Below, piece after piece: positions 29,366 to 40,560 of a DNA stretch of 53,036 nt. Position numbers and translations under genes: made by a program. The notes below the pieces were generated by a model. The model made no database searches and was not told the DNA's origin. It saw nothing but the letters and a program-made list of their open reading frames with translations. The DNA comes from Chara braunii (taxonomy: Eukaryota; Streptophyta; Charophyceae; Charales; Characeae). Where the stretch lies: assembly GCA_003427395.1 (NCBI GenBank), contig BFEA01000745.1, forward strand, positions 80,312 to 133,347, read 5' to 3'. Every line of letters starts with the position of its first letter. Within the stretch, counting starts at the first letter, position 1.

Positions 29366-29896
29366 GCATCGTTCCACCCCTCCCTAATGACGATTATTTG
29401 GAAGGCCAGAATGTTTCCACATTTCGAACCTCAAAGCTCTTCCCTTCAAAACTCAAAGGGCGCCCAGCCAAAACGAAAGAATTTTCAAGGGCACCTGGGG
29501 AGGTCAAAGGGCCTAGTTTGACACCACTTGAAAATACTTGAGTTTAAGGGCACCCTAACTCACGGAAGGTGAATAATTTCCCCTAACTTGTTTTTTCGTT
29601 CCACAACCCCTTGACGAAACCCTTGAGACGGCCGTCCTTGAAGCTGAAGTGCTGACGGCATTGCATCAGGAACAATGGTGATTGGTGGAGAAAAAAAGCA
29701 AAACAGAAAAAGGTCCGTATATTCCCCGTTGAAGGGTGAAACCCTTGCGCCCCAAGTGACCTCCCCAGGCACCCTTGGGATTTTCGTCGATTTGCCTGGG
29801 CCGCACTTCGGTTTCAAGGGCGGACACTTGGCCATGGGGATGTGGAAACAATTAGCAACTTCAAGGGTGCGTGATTAGGGCGGGGTCGAACGACGC
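29366..29896. mobile_element. 531-bp element with long inverted ends
   Basis: The left 150-160 bases (gcatcgttccacccctccct, then aatgtttccacat, gcccagccaaaacga, caagggcacctggggaggtc) reappear inverted at about 29745-29896. The interior is A/T-rich with no gene. Structure suggests a non-autonomous DNA transposon with long inverted repeats. No target duplication was found. Confidence 0.6.
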
Positions 29897-29899
29897 TGT

Positions 29900-32431
29900 G
29901 ACGAACGGATTTCTGTTCGCGCGATTTTTTGCGCAACGACAATGAGGGGTCCTAAGATGGGAAGGTTGGGCCAACTACGGGAGATCGGGATCGAAGGGAA
30001 ATTGCATCGATGTCCTCGCTTCTTCGTCTTTTCTTTTTCATCGCTTCTTTTCGAATGGCTGGGTTCAGGGCCGGGCAAGTCCCGAGATGGCCGATTGAGT
30101 GGCTGTCGCGCCGACAAAGGCACGAATAATAATGTTTGATGTCGCTTCTTTCGTGTTTTGTTGTCGGGTTTTAGGCCCGGAGGTCTCGCGGGAATTTTGC
30201 TTCGTTCTTTTTTTTTTTTTTTTTTGAATCTTGTCGAGCCCTTGACAACTCTCGGAATTTCGGATTTTCTTTTCTGGAATTTGTGCTTTTTGCATTTTTG
30301 CATTAGATAGGAATTTAGGAATTTTGGAATTTAGGATTTTCTTTGCCGCGCAACGCCTTCTGCTTGCGCGCTTCTTTTTGCGGCTGCAACGGAGCTCTGA
30401 TTAGTTGGCGCCCTTAATCTTGCAAGTAACTGTAATTTTGGGTGGGCGCCATTGTAACTGTATCTTTCTTCTTGGGTTTCGTCTTTCTCACTCTCTCTTT
30501 CCCTTTTGCTGTGCCTAGTCAGCCCGCGGCCTGCATGCTCGGATCGATGCGTGGAGAGTGGCTACGTCCCCCACGTCGCGGTCTGGCCATGCAGAACGTA
30601 GGCGCTCCCTCTCCTAATCTCCCTTCTAAGTCCTTGCAATTCCGTGTTCTTCTCGCATGCATGCACGCTATAAATTCCGGCTGCGCGATTAGGTAGCTCT
30701 CTTAACCAGTTGTTGGAAGCTCGGGGTAGTGCGATCAGTGAGGGTCGGCTCACTAGCGAAGTAAGAGGTGAGTTGAAGTGAGAGTCGGGCGACCCGACGA
30801 GCTGGTGTCGAATGCGCGGGGTTGACGCGTGGGGCTACGACGGACTGTAGCGCGCAAGTGAACCTGACGGGTGCAGGAGGACTAAGCGGGGTGACGACTT
30901 CGTGGGTTGGTGCGTGACGACGGACTGTCCGCATCGGAGAGAGAGAGAAAAAGAGAAAGCTGAGGTTGATGGGCGTGGATTTACCATTTTCTTTGTCATG
31001 TCTCCCTCTTTACTTTTGTATATAAATTTTGATCCCGGCTCAGGGCGACTCGCCCATTTTCTTTTGTTTTCGGAATCCTTGTCTCGGTTTCAGCCCACAT
31101 TTGTTCTGCGATTGATCTTGATCTCAGCTATTGTGTGTTTTTGCCGAATGAATTGATGAATGAATGACATGTTTGTCGTTTCTCCTTTCTGGCTATCATC
31201 ATTGTTTGCCATTTTAATACACTGTTAGCAGAATACGAGTTCTGATATTGTTGCGATGTATGATGTGTAAAGACACCTTGCATGCTCTGGAGTGATTGCT
31301 CACGGATCACTGAGTGATTAAATGATTGGGTAGTTGTCCATGACACGTGGCGATTTTGCATAAGGAATTAGACTCTAATTTTTCCAGAAACAAGTGAACA
31401 CCTCGTGGGGATATGTGTAAGCGCAATATGATTTGCGCAGCCTATATGTATCCACACATGCCGATTCGCGACCATTGACGAATCGGACACCTCTGGTATC
31501 GGATAGGCGGGAATTTTCCTTCCTTCACACACCTAAACGGATAGGAATTTTCGATATCGCATCGATAAATCCCCCTGCCAGTTAGATGCATGTGAAAAAC
31601 TTCCACTACGCCGCAATGACAAAATGTTGGACTCATGAGACTCAGAGTACTTCGAACCTTGGGTATGAGAAGAACTCAGGCAGAGACGTTCGGAATTTCC
31701 CTGCCTAACCGAGAACCGATTGTGTCCTAGGGAGCTTTACTGTGTCGTAACCAGCGATCCAAGGTGCCCCGATTACCCAACTACGTATAGCACGCAATAC
31801 TTCATATCCCTCGGCTTTGTCGTTATCACTACCAACTCCCCTCCCTTCCGTCTTCTCCTCCCGTATCACCAGCTCACTATGGGACCGTGGAATTCCATCG
31901 CCCCGTATTGGCCCCGTACGCCGTGCAGAAACTGCAGACGACGCAGCCACCACCAAACCCCGGGCGTAACTATAACACGCGGCGACAAATGTCAACGGAC
32001 CCGGAGCGTAACTATAACACCCCGTGCAGAAACTGCAGACGACGTAGCCACCACATGTCAACGGACCCGGAGCGTAACTATAACACGTGGCAACAAATGT
32101 CACGTGTCTGCCCCCGAAGATCCGACTTCTAAGAACCACAGCCCTCACGAGCCTCTTTCGAACCGCCGTCACCAAAACAGACGGATCAGACGACCTCTGA
32201 TGCACCGTGCATGCCATCTTCCTCAGGCTGCACAACAATGACCGCCATCAGATTGGAAGTAACCCGCCCCTTAGTCCTATTGCATCTATGCCCCTGAATC
32301 CTTGCCACAAGAGATCCCAGTTCCAACCTGAGACTCCACCCCCACTTTTCCCAAAAATCCTTGGCACACCCCTTTTCACAATTCCAGGCCCACATCCCAC
32401 TCCGATCAGGAAGTTGCGTCGGGCATGAGGT
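29900..32431 (+). other. Leader/LTR region of a decayed LTR element
   Basis: No gene recognised. It has TATA-like sequences (ctataaattccgg at about 30670, tgtatataaatt at about 31017) and a 101-bp partial tandem repeat (31923-32110) containing gtgcagaaactgcagacgac and acggacccggagcgtaacta. By position it should be the 5' LTR and leader. I could not find a second LTR downstream, so the left boundary is unknown. Confidence 0.45.
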
Positions 32432-32443
32432 TGGTATCGGAGT
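32432..32443 (+). promoter_or_regulatory. Primer-binding site, initiator tRNA-Met type
   Basis: TGGTATCGGAGT differs at two positions from TGGTATCAGAGC, the usual plant LTR-element PBS complementary to the 3' end of tRNA-iMet. It sits 134 bases upstream of the gag start, as expected. Confidence 0.7.
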
Positions 32444-32576
32444 CTGACACGTGGCAGGGTTCAAGGATTCATAGCTGGGCGATCTGGCTAACAGGGGACG
32501 ACCTCGACCCCGGAACACGCATCGACGCGATCCCGTCATCACCAGAAGTCGGTCTGCGGCCCGACGGGCGGTCAAC

Positions 32577-33263
32577 ATGAACGCTAATCAACAGAACCCC
32601 CAACAGAACCCGAATCCCCAGCAGAATCATATTCAACCCGTACCAAGAGCACGGGCACCCATAACGCCACCCGATCTCTATCTGTTCGATCCCGCTCATC
32701 ACCTTGCTGGAGCATGGCTGGCCACGCTCCGAGCTCAGCAGTATGATGACAATGAGGCGCAGGTAAATATCTCTGCACGCTTGGGAGGAGACGCCCATCA
32801 CTGGCTTAGCACCTATGTATGGGTCGATCTCCCGACATTCGAGCGATATTTCTTGAATCGATTCGATTACATCCACCCGGAACAGACTATTTTTATAATT
32901 AAAGATCGAGTTCAAAACCCCCTCGAATCTGTCGAGTATCGAAACCGATTCTATAGGATGTTTGTGAAAACGGAACGAGGCGAACAAGTAGGCAGAAATT
33001 TGTTTATCGATGGGCTCTGCAGCAGAACGACGAGGGAGAAACTACGAAAACAGTTCTCCCTCATCAATCACACGCTGCAACAAATCATGGCGGACGCAGA
33101 GGAAATGGAACGAAAGTTCGCTGCGAGTTTCCTAGAAGGGGAAGACTATCCTGGGGACGGAGACTCGTCCGAACTAGCGAGAGCTAAAGCTGAGTTGGCT
33201 GCACTACAGAACAAATTTGAAAACATGGGGTTTGTGTCGGGCCCTATCACCTACCTGGAATAG
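32577..33263 (+). CDS. gag: Ty3/gypsy-type Gag, N-terminal part, stop at 33261
   Basis: A 228-codon frame: an Asn/Gln/Pro-rich start (NQQNPQQNP), then a retrotransposon Gag core (DLYLFDP, AGAWL, AQVNISARLGGDAHHWL, PTFERYFLNRF, EYRNRFYRMF, LFIDGLCS, TREKLRKQF) and a charged coiled-coil-like end with DAEEMERKF. It ends at TAG 33261-33263, but the frame continues with clear Gag sequence, so this stop is a mutation. In an intact element it would form the capsid. I assign Ty3/gypsy from the Gag fold and the PBS. Confidence 0.8.
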   Translation: MNANQQNPQQNPNPQQNHIQPVPRARAPITPPDLYLFDPAHHLAGAWLATLRAQQYDDNEAQVNISARLGGDAHHWLSTYVWVDLPTFERYFLNRFDYIHPEQTIFIIKDRVQNPLESVEYRNRFYRMFVKTERGEQVGRNLFIDGLCSRTTREKLRKQFSLINHTLQQIMADAEEMERKFAASFLEGEDYPGDGDSSELARAKAELAALQNKFENMGFVSGPITYLE

Positions 33264-33764
33264 ATTAGTCCCAAACGACCGGTCCCGAGTGTGATTACGA
33301 GCATGCCTGTGCCCGTGATGACAGCACCCCCGCCTCCGATCGAAACCCCCGCACGACCGAATGAGTCTTCCACCCTATTGGAACTAACCAAAACTCTGGT
33401 CAATCTGATTCAGGAAAGCAAAAAGGAACAGCGGGAGCACAATGCTCGAATAGAGGCAATGATGAGGTCGATGCGACCAATAGCGGTGCGTGGCGCCCCG
33501 ATTCAACACGGATTGACTCTGGCACCCCCTCCCGCAGGGATCCCTGGCAATCTGAATGTCTGTTACACATGTCATCAGCCAGGGCACATAGCCTGAGATT
33601 GGCCCCATCGACCCCCGCAGCAACGAGTCGGAGCCGCACCGGTAGCAGCGGCCTCGATCGTCAACGAACCTGGACGAGTAGGGGCATTGATGGAAGAAAT
33701 GGAAGGAGGCGAAAGCACATTAGCTACGATGGAGGAACCTGCTGAACTAATCTCGTTGGATTAG
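33264..33764 (+). pseudogene. gag: Gag C-terminus with broken zinc knuckle
   Basis: In frame with the preceding Gag: a Pro-rich linker, a LIQESKKEQREHNARIEAMM helix, then CYTCHQPGH, the start of a C-x2-C-x4-H-x4-C nucleic-acid-binding knuckle. The next residues include a TGA (33594-33596, probably CGA changed by deamination), and the last Cys position is Trp. The frame then runs on to TAG at 33762-33764. No protease or polymerase follows, so the element is either a gag-only derivative or deleted. Confidence 0.75.
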
Positions 33765-36700
33765 TATGTAACGCTTGGCTACCCGGGGCTTGGGATGATT
33801 GGAACAACGAACGCTTAGACCCGCTGTCGCACTTTTTCCAAGTCGGGCCACTTCGGGCGACCGGAAAGCTAACACGCTGCCACGTAGGATTTTGTAGATG
33901 ATTGCAATAAATAAATTAAATTAAATAATGCAAATCCCTTCCTGTTGTGTGCGTCCAGCTTCGAGCGAGACCCTTCAATTGCGGTCTTCGCCGGTCCCTG
34001 GTCTTAGGAATCTTTTATTTTGATTCGGAACAAGAATGATGATGCAAGTAATAAATTAAAATTAAACTGAATAGGTCATGTATGTGCTAACACAATCATC
34101 AACCAATGCCAGAAGCGGTAATCAAGACTGACTGACTCAAGGCAAAGACTAGATGAATGAGGGAAAAGTGAAAATTCATAATAGTCCCAGAAAGTACAGA
34201 TGAGCAGACATAGTCAGCATCCATCAAGAATCCTCACTCATCCCTCTGAATTCTTACACTCAATCTCTCATTGACTGCTCGTTTCTTGTGCTCTGAACCA
34301 TGTCTGCATACTCTTTGAGGTTGCGGCTTCTGAATATAAAGCCGCCTGTAACCTGCGAGTTCTGAACACTTTCATTCGAGTTCCATGGTGCGAAAGCAAC
34401 CATAGCGCAAAACTCCTCCCATAGAGTAGGAAGATACGGCTAAGAGAAGATCCCTCGTCTAGGATGTGGGAACTTGGAAGGCTCGGTCACTGACTCGCAG
34501 TCGAGCGCTGCAGATGAAATGTATCTCTTTGCCAGGTCCACCAGATCGCCCCATCAGGAGCCGTCAGTGAGAATGAAGGGAACTGGAGGTCTGGGATAGT
34601 CTAAGTAGATTTTGGTCCGAAGTTGCGGATCAGCTTAGTACCACTCTCATCAAGCTCCTTCTCTCTCTCTTCAAGGTACCTACCTGGCTGCCGAGACCCA
34701 GACTGAGTCGAAGTGCTCGTGGGTCTCTTTGCCCTTCCTCACATAGGGTCTCAAATCATAGATATTATCTGCAACAAAGCTAGTGAAGACAACGAAGATT
34801 AACAAATCCCTTTGCCTGAAACAAACTGCATTGACATACTGATATTGGACCGCCTCCTTGAGTGCGATCCGATTGAGGTTGGTCAACACTGACCCATTGA
34901 CCGGAAAAGACTGAACTGCACTCATGTGGTTGACAACCTTACTGCCGATTTTCTGATGATTTTCCTCGTCCAAACGACTGTATATGATTGAAGTGGTCTG
35001 AACTTGTCTGCTTGCGGTTTGGACTCTGATGACACGTAATATTCCTGATTGCCAATTGGTCTTTGACTGGAGACCTCGAGTAATCGTGACGATTGAGCGT
35101 CGATTTGATACTGGCTGAATGCTGGCTAAATGTCGGGTGGATACCGAGCCCCTAAACTCTGATAGCTTTGAGTCTGAGCACGAAGAAAGTTGTTTTTCAT
35201 GGGATGGTTTGATTAAATAGGATTTTGGCATGAAGTCAGTCCTGCCGAGAGAGCAACTGGTCTGGGTTAGTTTACTAGTGAGTAGCCAATACCAGGCTGC
35301 TAGCCAGACAGTCACACATTGACCGGCAGTGAACGAATCGCGTTCGCGTGAAAGACCACTATCATCAAGTTTCGATAATCTCTTTCTAGTCTGATTGATT
35401 GACTCGAACGTAAATGACTCCCTGATTACTTTGCTGGTCAGACTCTGATTACACACCGCGTATTCAACACCGTTCTTTTCCTCGCGATGACAAAAGGGTC
35501 ACCTTCACTTCCAACCTTTTGAATCATGTGATGCAGCTCTCGTCCTAGTGTTTTTCCGCTCGTCAGTTGTCCATTTGCTGAGCGCTGGATATTACTAATC
35601 GTCTGAACCTGATGATCAGGCTAAACCTGGAGGATAATGGTTTCAACCAGTTTACTGAGGATCCCTTTTTCTTTTTGCTTGGTCTACAGTCTCAGCGAAT
35701 GAGTACGTACTGTGTAGTCCCTCATCCGATCTATGAAGATAAATCGTATACTTAATGGCACTCCGTTCACTCTCTAACTTCAACGCCCAATCTCTCATCA
35801 TTTCAATTCAGGATTAAACATCATTGATAACTCCCTCTTCCCAGCCTTTCGATTTGTCCCGGCATAGAGTGCAAGTTACCCGCAGCGTACCTTTGCAACG
35901 GCCCATTGTAGTAACACTTAGGTTCAGGGCTAGGAAACTTGCAGACCAACCCGCATCATTGCGGCTTCAGTCATGCAAGATTCTCACCCACTCGCACACA
36001 GAGCCACCTTGTTGAGTTTTCGCTCATGTTTTTGCACAGCCTAGTGCAGCTTGAAACGTGCGGGGCGCAAAACCGTCTAAGCACCGTTTTTTTTTTTACT
36101 GATGGTAGTACTGAGACTGTCTCTACACATAGACTTCACTCACCGGGAACACGTAACAACATAGTTGCTTCCATCTGATTTGTAGTCTGACACACTGTTC
36201 TTTCTGCGTGAGAAAAGAGTTTTACTCTAAGATGCTCAAATCATGCACTGATCCGAGCTTCACAGAATGCTCTCTATGCTTACATATTACCCAGAGGTAG
36301 GACCTCACCGATGTTCATGCATAGCAGTGGGTATAGTAATACTCAGTTCGTTGATAAAAGAGAAGCTTCTGAGTCTTAGAAACAGCTAACACAGTACTGA
36401 CACTCCACAGGGTTGTATCACTGCTCAGAGGCGGCAAGCCTTTGCTCATGGATAACGAGTGTAAATTACCCAACATGCACTTAGAGGGTCGACCGTCCTT
36501 GACTTAAGAGGCGATGACCTCGTACCTGGAGTATCTGTAAACCTCTCCCAATAGGTGTAGACACTATGCACGCCCGTACCCAAAGCTACTTTCCTTCGAT
36601 GCAAGTTAAGGTTTGAGACTCACCGACGGTCCGGGTAACACTTTTAGCACAGAAAGTCGGCACAAGCTTGATTAGCATCCAAGGAGAAGTCACTCCGGAT

Positions 36701-37620
36701 TCATTACAACCTTTACTGGGAAGAGTTTCGTTGTTGAATCGTACGATATTCAAACATGACTACCAACGGAGACTTACCAGAGTAGTTCATCTATTTGCGG
36801 CTTGATAGTAAAGGAAATGCTTGCTCAGATGATATCTGTAATACATGTCGTTTATTAGCCCTATACATGCACGATTCAATTAAACTGCCATTGCGAAGCA
36901 GGCGTAGCGTTGAAGGGTTGTCGGCTCTGTTTTTCAACTCAATCGGCTTACTCAGTATTAAACGCAGTAATCCATGGTCTCAACTCACTCACTGCTTAAG
37001 TAGTGCTTTACACACGAGAAGGTAAGGCGTACAACATACAAGGATCCGGTCCCGATCTAGCTTGGAGTATCACATCATTCATAGCAAGACTCATGATAGT
37101 ACCCTTTGCATAATCAACTTTTCATAATCAACCAAACATATAATGACCTAAATAACTCAATCACTTTAACGACATCCTTAGAGTTCATGCTCCTGCATAA
37201 CCCGTGCTCATAGGAGAAAAAGTGGTATCCCCACTCAGAGCTTCACTCATTACTTCGAGCATAACAGAGATTACGCATTAGTTCGGACTGACACATATTT
37301 CATCATTACACTTAGTGGTAGAGACCCACCAACATTTCTCTGTCCCCCATAAAGGAATTAACCACACTCTGTCGAGAGAGTTACTAAAGGTCTCGTCCGG
37401 TGAGACTTTTCGCTGAAGCCGATCTAGCATGAGCAAACACTGGGGTTAGTCCCCGTCAAGTAAGTATTTCACCAAAATATAGGCAATAGACCTTAGACTA
37501 GATTTCCTCTGTCCCATAAAGCAAGTACAAATTTTTCAGGAAGATAAAATATATTATGAACTACCCTTCAGTCAACCGTTTTGGCCAGCTAAGAGATCTT
37601 CAAGGATATAAGGGAGGGAT
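33765..37620. other. Gene-poor stretch after gag
   Basis: No microsatellites and little recognisable structure. A 258-codon minus-strand frame (34680-35456) is open, but I recognise no domain in it and codon usage gives no clear signal. It could be chance or a relic of a larger element. The rest shows only short frames. Confidence 0.4.
34680..35456 (-). CDS. Unidentified 258-codon open frame
   Basis: Starts ATG, ends at a stop just after VWVSAAR. Ser/Thr/Arg-rich with no membrane segment, signal peptide or known motif that I can see. It is the longest frame in the 34-52 kb half. It lies between the broken gag and the hairpin array and has no partner gene. Most likely non-coding, but worth one database search. 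Confidence 0.15.
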   Translation of the reverse strand: MCNQSLTSKVIRESFTFESINQTRKRLSKLDDSGLSRERDSFTAGQCVTVWLAAWYWLLTSKLTQTSCSLGRTDFMPKSYLIKPSHEKQLSSCSDSKLSEFRGSVSTRHLASIQPVSNRRSIVTITRGLQSKTNWQSGILRVIRVQTASRQVQTTSIIYSRLDEENHQKIGSKVVNHMSAVQSFPVNGSVLTNLNRIALKEAVQYQYVNAVCFRQRDLLIFVVFTSFVADNIYDLRPYVRKGKETHEHFDSVWVSAAR

Positions 37621-37680
37621 GCTCCGTAATCTTTACCAATTAGCCGACCAGACTGCTGTACTTTGTTCAGTTTTCTGAAG

Positions 37681-38441
37681 GGCCAAACATTGTTTCTAAG
37701 ACGAATGGTTTGGTCGCTGTGTTTATTTAATTATGTCAGACATTGTTTCTAAGATGAATGGTCTGACTATTTATTCTGGAGGTTACTGATTGCTATAACT
37801 TTGAGGGTTATACATTGTTTATAAGATGAATGGTCTGGTCGCTGTTTATTTTGGGCGGTTTCTGAACAGTCTCTGGGTCTTGGCCCTGGGTACTCTGCCT
37901 TTTCTTTTTTGAGTACTGAGAAAAGGGGAGTTGAGCATTGTTTTTAAAATGAATGGCTCAGCTCTCTTTGATTGTTTCATTCTGAAGGAGGTTTAGGCCA
38001 AAGGACTAGACATTGTTTCTAAGACGAATGGTCTAAGTCTGAGGCCACAGGACTATAATGAGAACAAAATAATATGATTCTCTATAATGCTATATATATT
38101 TATATGAGAACAAGGCTAGCGAGACATTGTTTATAAGACGAATGGTTTTACTATAGCTTTATCACAAACTAAGAGAATATAATTAAGAGTTATAACTGAA
38201 GGTAACTTGGGCAGACTGAGCATTGTTTCTAAGACGAATGGCTCAGCCCTACACTCACTTTCGAAGATTAAGTTCAGAGAAGTATATATAATTTGGCTAT
38301 TTAAACAGTTAAGAGTGACTAAGCATTGTTTCTAAGCCGAATGACTTAGTCATATGCCCAATGAAGAGACAAGTAGTTGTGCAACCTGTTCGTGTATAAC
38401 TAAGACAGAGAGTTGGCATTGTTTCTAAGACGAATGACCAA
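37681..38441. repeat. Array of nine hairpins: constant apex, covarying stems
   Basis: Nine copies of ATTGTTTCTAAGACGAAT (start positions about 37689, 37742, 37813, 37937, 38010, 38125, 38222, 38324, 38418). Immediate flanks differ between copies yet pair within each: CCAAAC/GTTTGG, GTCAGAC/GTCTGAC, GAGTTGAGC/GCTCAGCTC, CTGAGC/GCTCAG, GACTAAG/CTTAGTC, GAGAGTTGG/CCAATCTC and others with wobbles. The core also folds (ATT/AAT and GTTT/AGAC around CTA), with extra purines on the 3' side. Spacing is 53-124 bases; spacers are unrelated. Confidence 0.88.
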
Positions 38442-38719
38442 TCTCAATGCCCTATGTAAGCAGGGTATAAGGGGTTAAATCATTGAAAGACTATGAACTA
38501 TTGTTTGTTAAAGGTAATTTGGGTTGGTGAAAGTACTTATCCTTGTGGTTTGACTTGCCTGTGGCTGAATGAGATCACTACTTAGTTTGAGTTTCAGCTT
38601 GATAGGTAGTCGCTTTAATGACTCGCCACGATAGGAGTTAGATTCAATTCCTGCATTTTCCTGTGATAGTCGTTTTTTTACTTAGATCAATTTTTACATT
38701 TTTTTAGATCATTTTTTAT

Positions 38720-39640
38720 ACGTAGGCTTGTATAAATCTTGGTAAGTCACTTTTCCTACGGGAAGCGCTGCCGAAATTTCTGCAAATCCAAAGAGTTAAT
38801 CAAATTTTGGTTTTCCAAAGTTAAAGCTTGTCCGACTTTTATACGTGGCTTAGTAAAAATATGAGAAGTCTCCTTTCCTAAAGGGAGTGCCGCCCAAATT
38901 TTTGCTAATTCAGGGAGTTGGACAAAATTTGACTTTGGACAATCAAAAGTTATTATTGTTTTCTTGTTTGGACTTATATAAATTTTAAAAAGACACTTTT
39001 CCTACGGGAAGCGCTGCCGAAATTTTCCTAGTTTAGAGAAGTTAGATTATATTTTGACAGGTGACGATTTTAGTAATCCATCATGGATGTGGGATATTCT
39101 GCCATGAGCCTACCTTTTTTTGGCGCTGCCTTAGAAGAAGACTTACACATAGTTAACTAGCAAGGGTCTGGGTGAGACCATGATATAGAGACTATTCCTC
39201 ATAGGATTTATAGGGTTAGTCTTGGGCGTTGACCTGTCGTGTGTTACATGCCAGCTTAGTCGATCTGATTCAGGACTTGAACTAGATTCAGCCTGATCCC
39301 TCGAGGATCACCTTCTGTTATCACCGATAACATGTCGGTTGCCAATTCGTCGGTTTACGACTCAATTCCTACTCACCCTCAATACTCAACCTAAAAGACT
39401 TTAACCCTGGTGATTTTATTATTTCGTTAAGGTTTCACCCGGACTTTTATTGAATGGTCATTTAACAAAGGTGCTAAGTACTTAATTATGGTCGGTTGGA
39501 CAGGAGGCTGGGGTTTACATGGCTAAAGCAAGGGGTATGAGTATAGAGAGTGGTTGGGGTTGACTCCGTGTAGTGTGTGGACCTTATTTGATTCTTTGGT
39601 GTGATTGCAGGTATGTTCTGTGGTTCGGATTTTGGATTTA
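38720..39640. repeat. 0.93-kb tandem unit A
   Basis: First half of a diverged tandem duplication. It starts with three 120-bp subrepeats (cttttcctacgggaagcgct then gccgaaat) at about 38747, 38868 and 38996. It later has gataacatgtcggtt, actcaacctaa-agactttaaccct, ttcacccggactttt and gggttgactcc. Confidence 0.75.
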
Positions 39641-39725
39641 GCTGCCTACGATCACACATATATATATGGTTGTGAGGAGCCCCACTGTGATTGTGAGAAG
39701 TGATCGTCACATACTTATCGCCCCT

Positions 39726-39758
<33 letters not shown>

Positions 39759-39829
39759 ACATATGTTGGAAGTTAGTGTCGTAAGTTAGTCCTGAGTATA
39801 GTTGTGCTTTGCTTTTGCATTTTCAACTT

Positions 39830-40560
39830 TGTACGAATCTTGACGACCTCATTTTTTACGGAAAACGCTTCTGAAAATTTTACAAATATGAAAGAGTTGA
39901 TATTTTTTAGTTCATAAAAATCTTGGAAAGACACTTTTCCTACGGGAAGCGCTGCCAAAATTTTGTGAAATTTGGAGAGTGATATTATTTTTTATTATGA
40001 AAAATTTGGCAATCCACCTTGTTTAGGGAAGATTCTGTTGAAAGTTTTAGCAATCTCTGATACTGGTTAAAAAAAAGTGAGAGAGAGTTTTGTAGAGGAG
40101 TTGGGTTATGACATAGAGCATGATCTCTTTTGAGTTTTAAACGTAGCATTAGTCTTTTTGACATGTACTTTGACACAGGTCTACACAATGGATTGAAGGT
40201 TTAATTTGTTCATCCTGATCATATAAAGGATCACTTTTCTGTTATCCTTTCATAACATGTCGGTCTACAATACAATATATTTGTTTCTGCATCTCAACCT
40301 AAGACCTTAACCCTCGTGGGTTTTTCATATTTTTTCTTGGGATTTTCACCCAGACTTTTTTCTTAATGACTATTTTTAAAGATTGAGTACCTTTGTTGTG
40401 CGATGGTGGAAAATGGTTGAGACTTGTTTGCATAAGGCAGGGTATGAGTCGCAAGAAACGATAAAGTTGACTCCCTTAGTGTGTGCGATATTGTATTTTA
40501 AACTTTGTGTGATCGCAGGTTGAGTGAGAGATTCAAGATTGAGTCTTGATGATTATGTGT
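39830..40560. repeat. 0.93-kb tandem unit B
   Basis: Second unit, offset by about 925-940 bases: subrepeats at about 39857 and 39930, then cataacatgtcggtc, tctcaacctaagaccttaac, ttcacccagactttt and aagttgactccc in the same order. Diverged, so the duplication is old. Confidence 0.75.

Noticed and set aside
31705-32241. Overlapping 170-codon frames on both strands
   Set aside because: They lie in the tandem-repeated leader of the LTR element and mirror each other; no domain.
32469-32987. 172-codon minus-strand frame
   Set aside because: Antisense shadow of the gag gene.
37681-38441. CRISPR array
   Set aside because: Spacing is irregular (53-124 bases), the repeat's flanks vary with compensatory pairing, and the DNA is eukaryotic.
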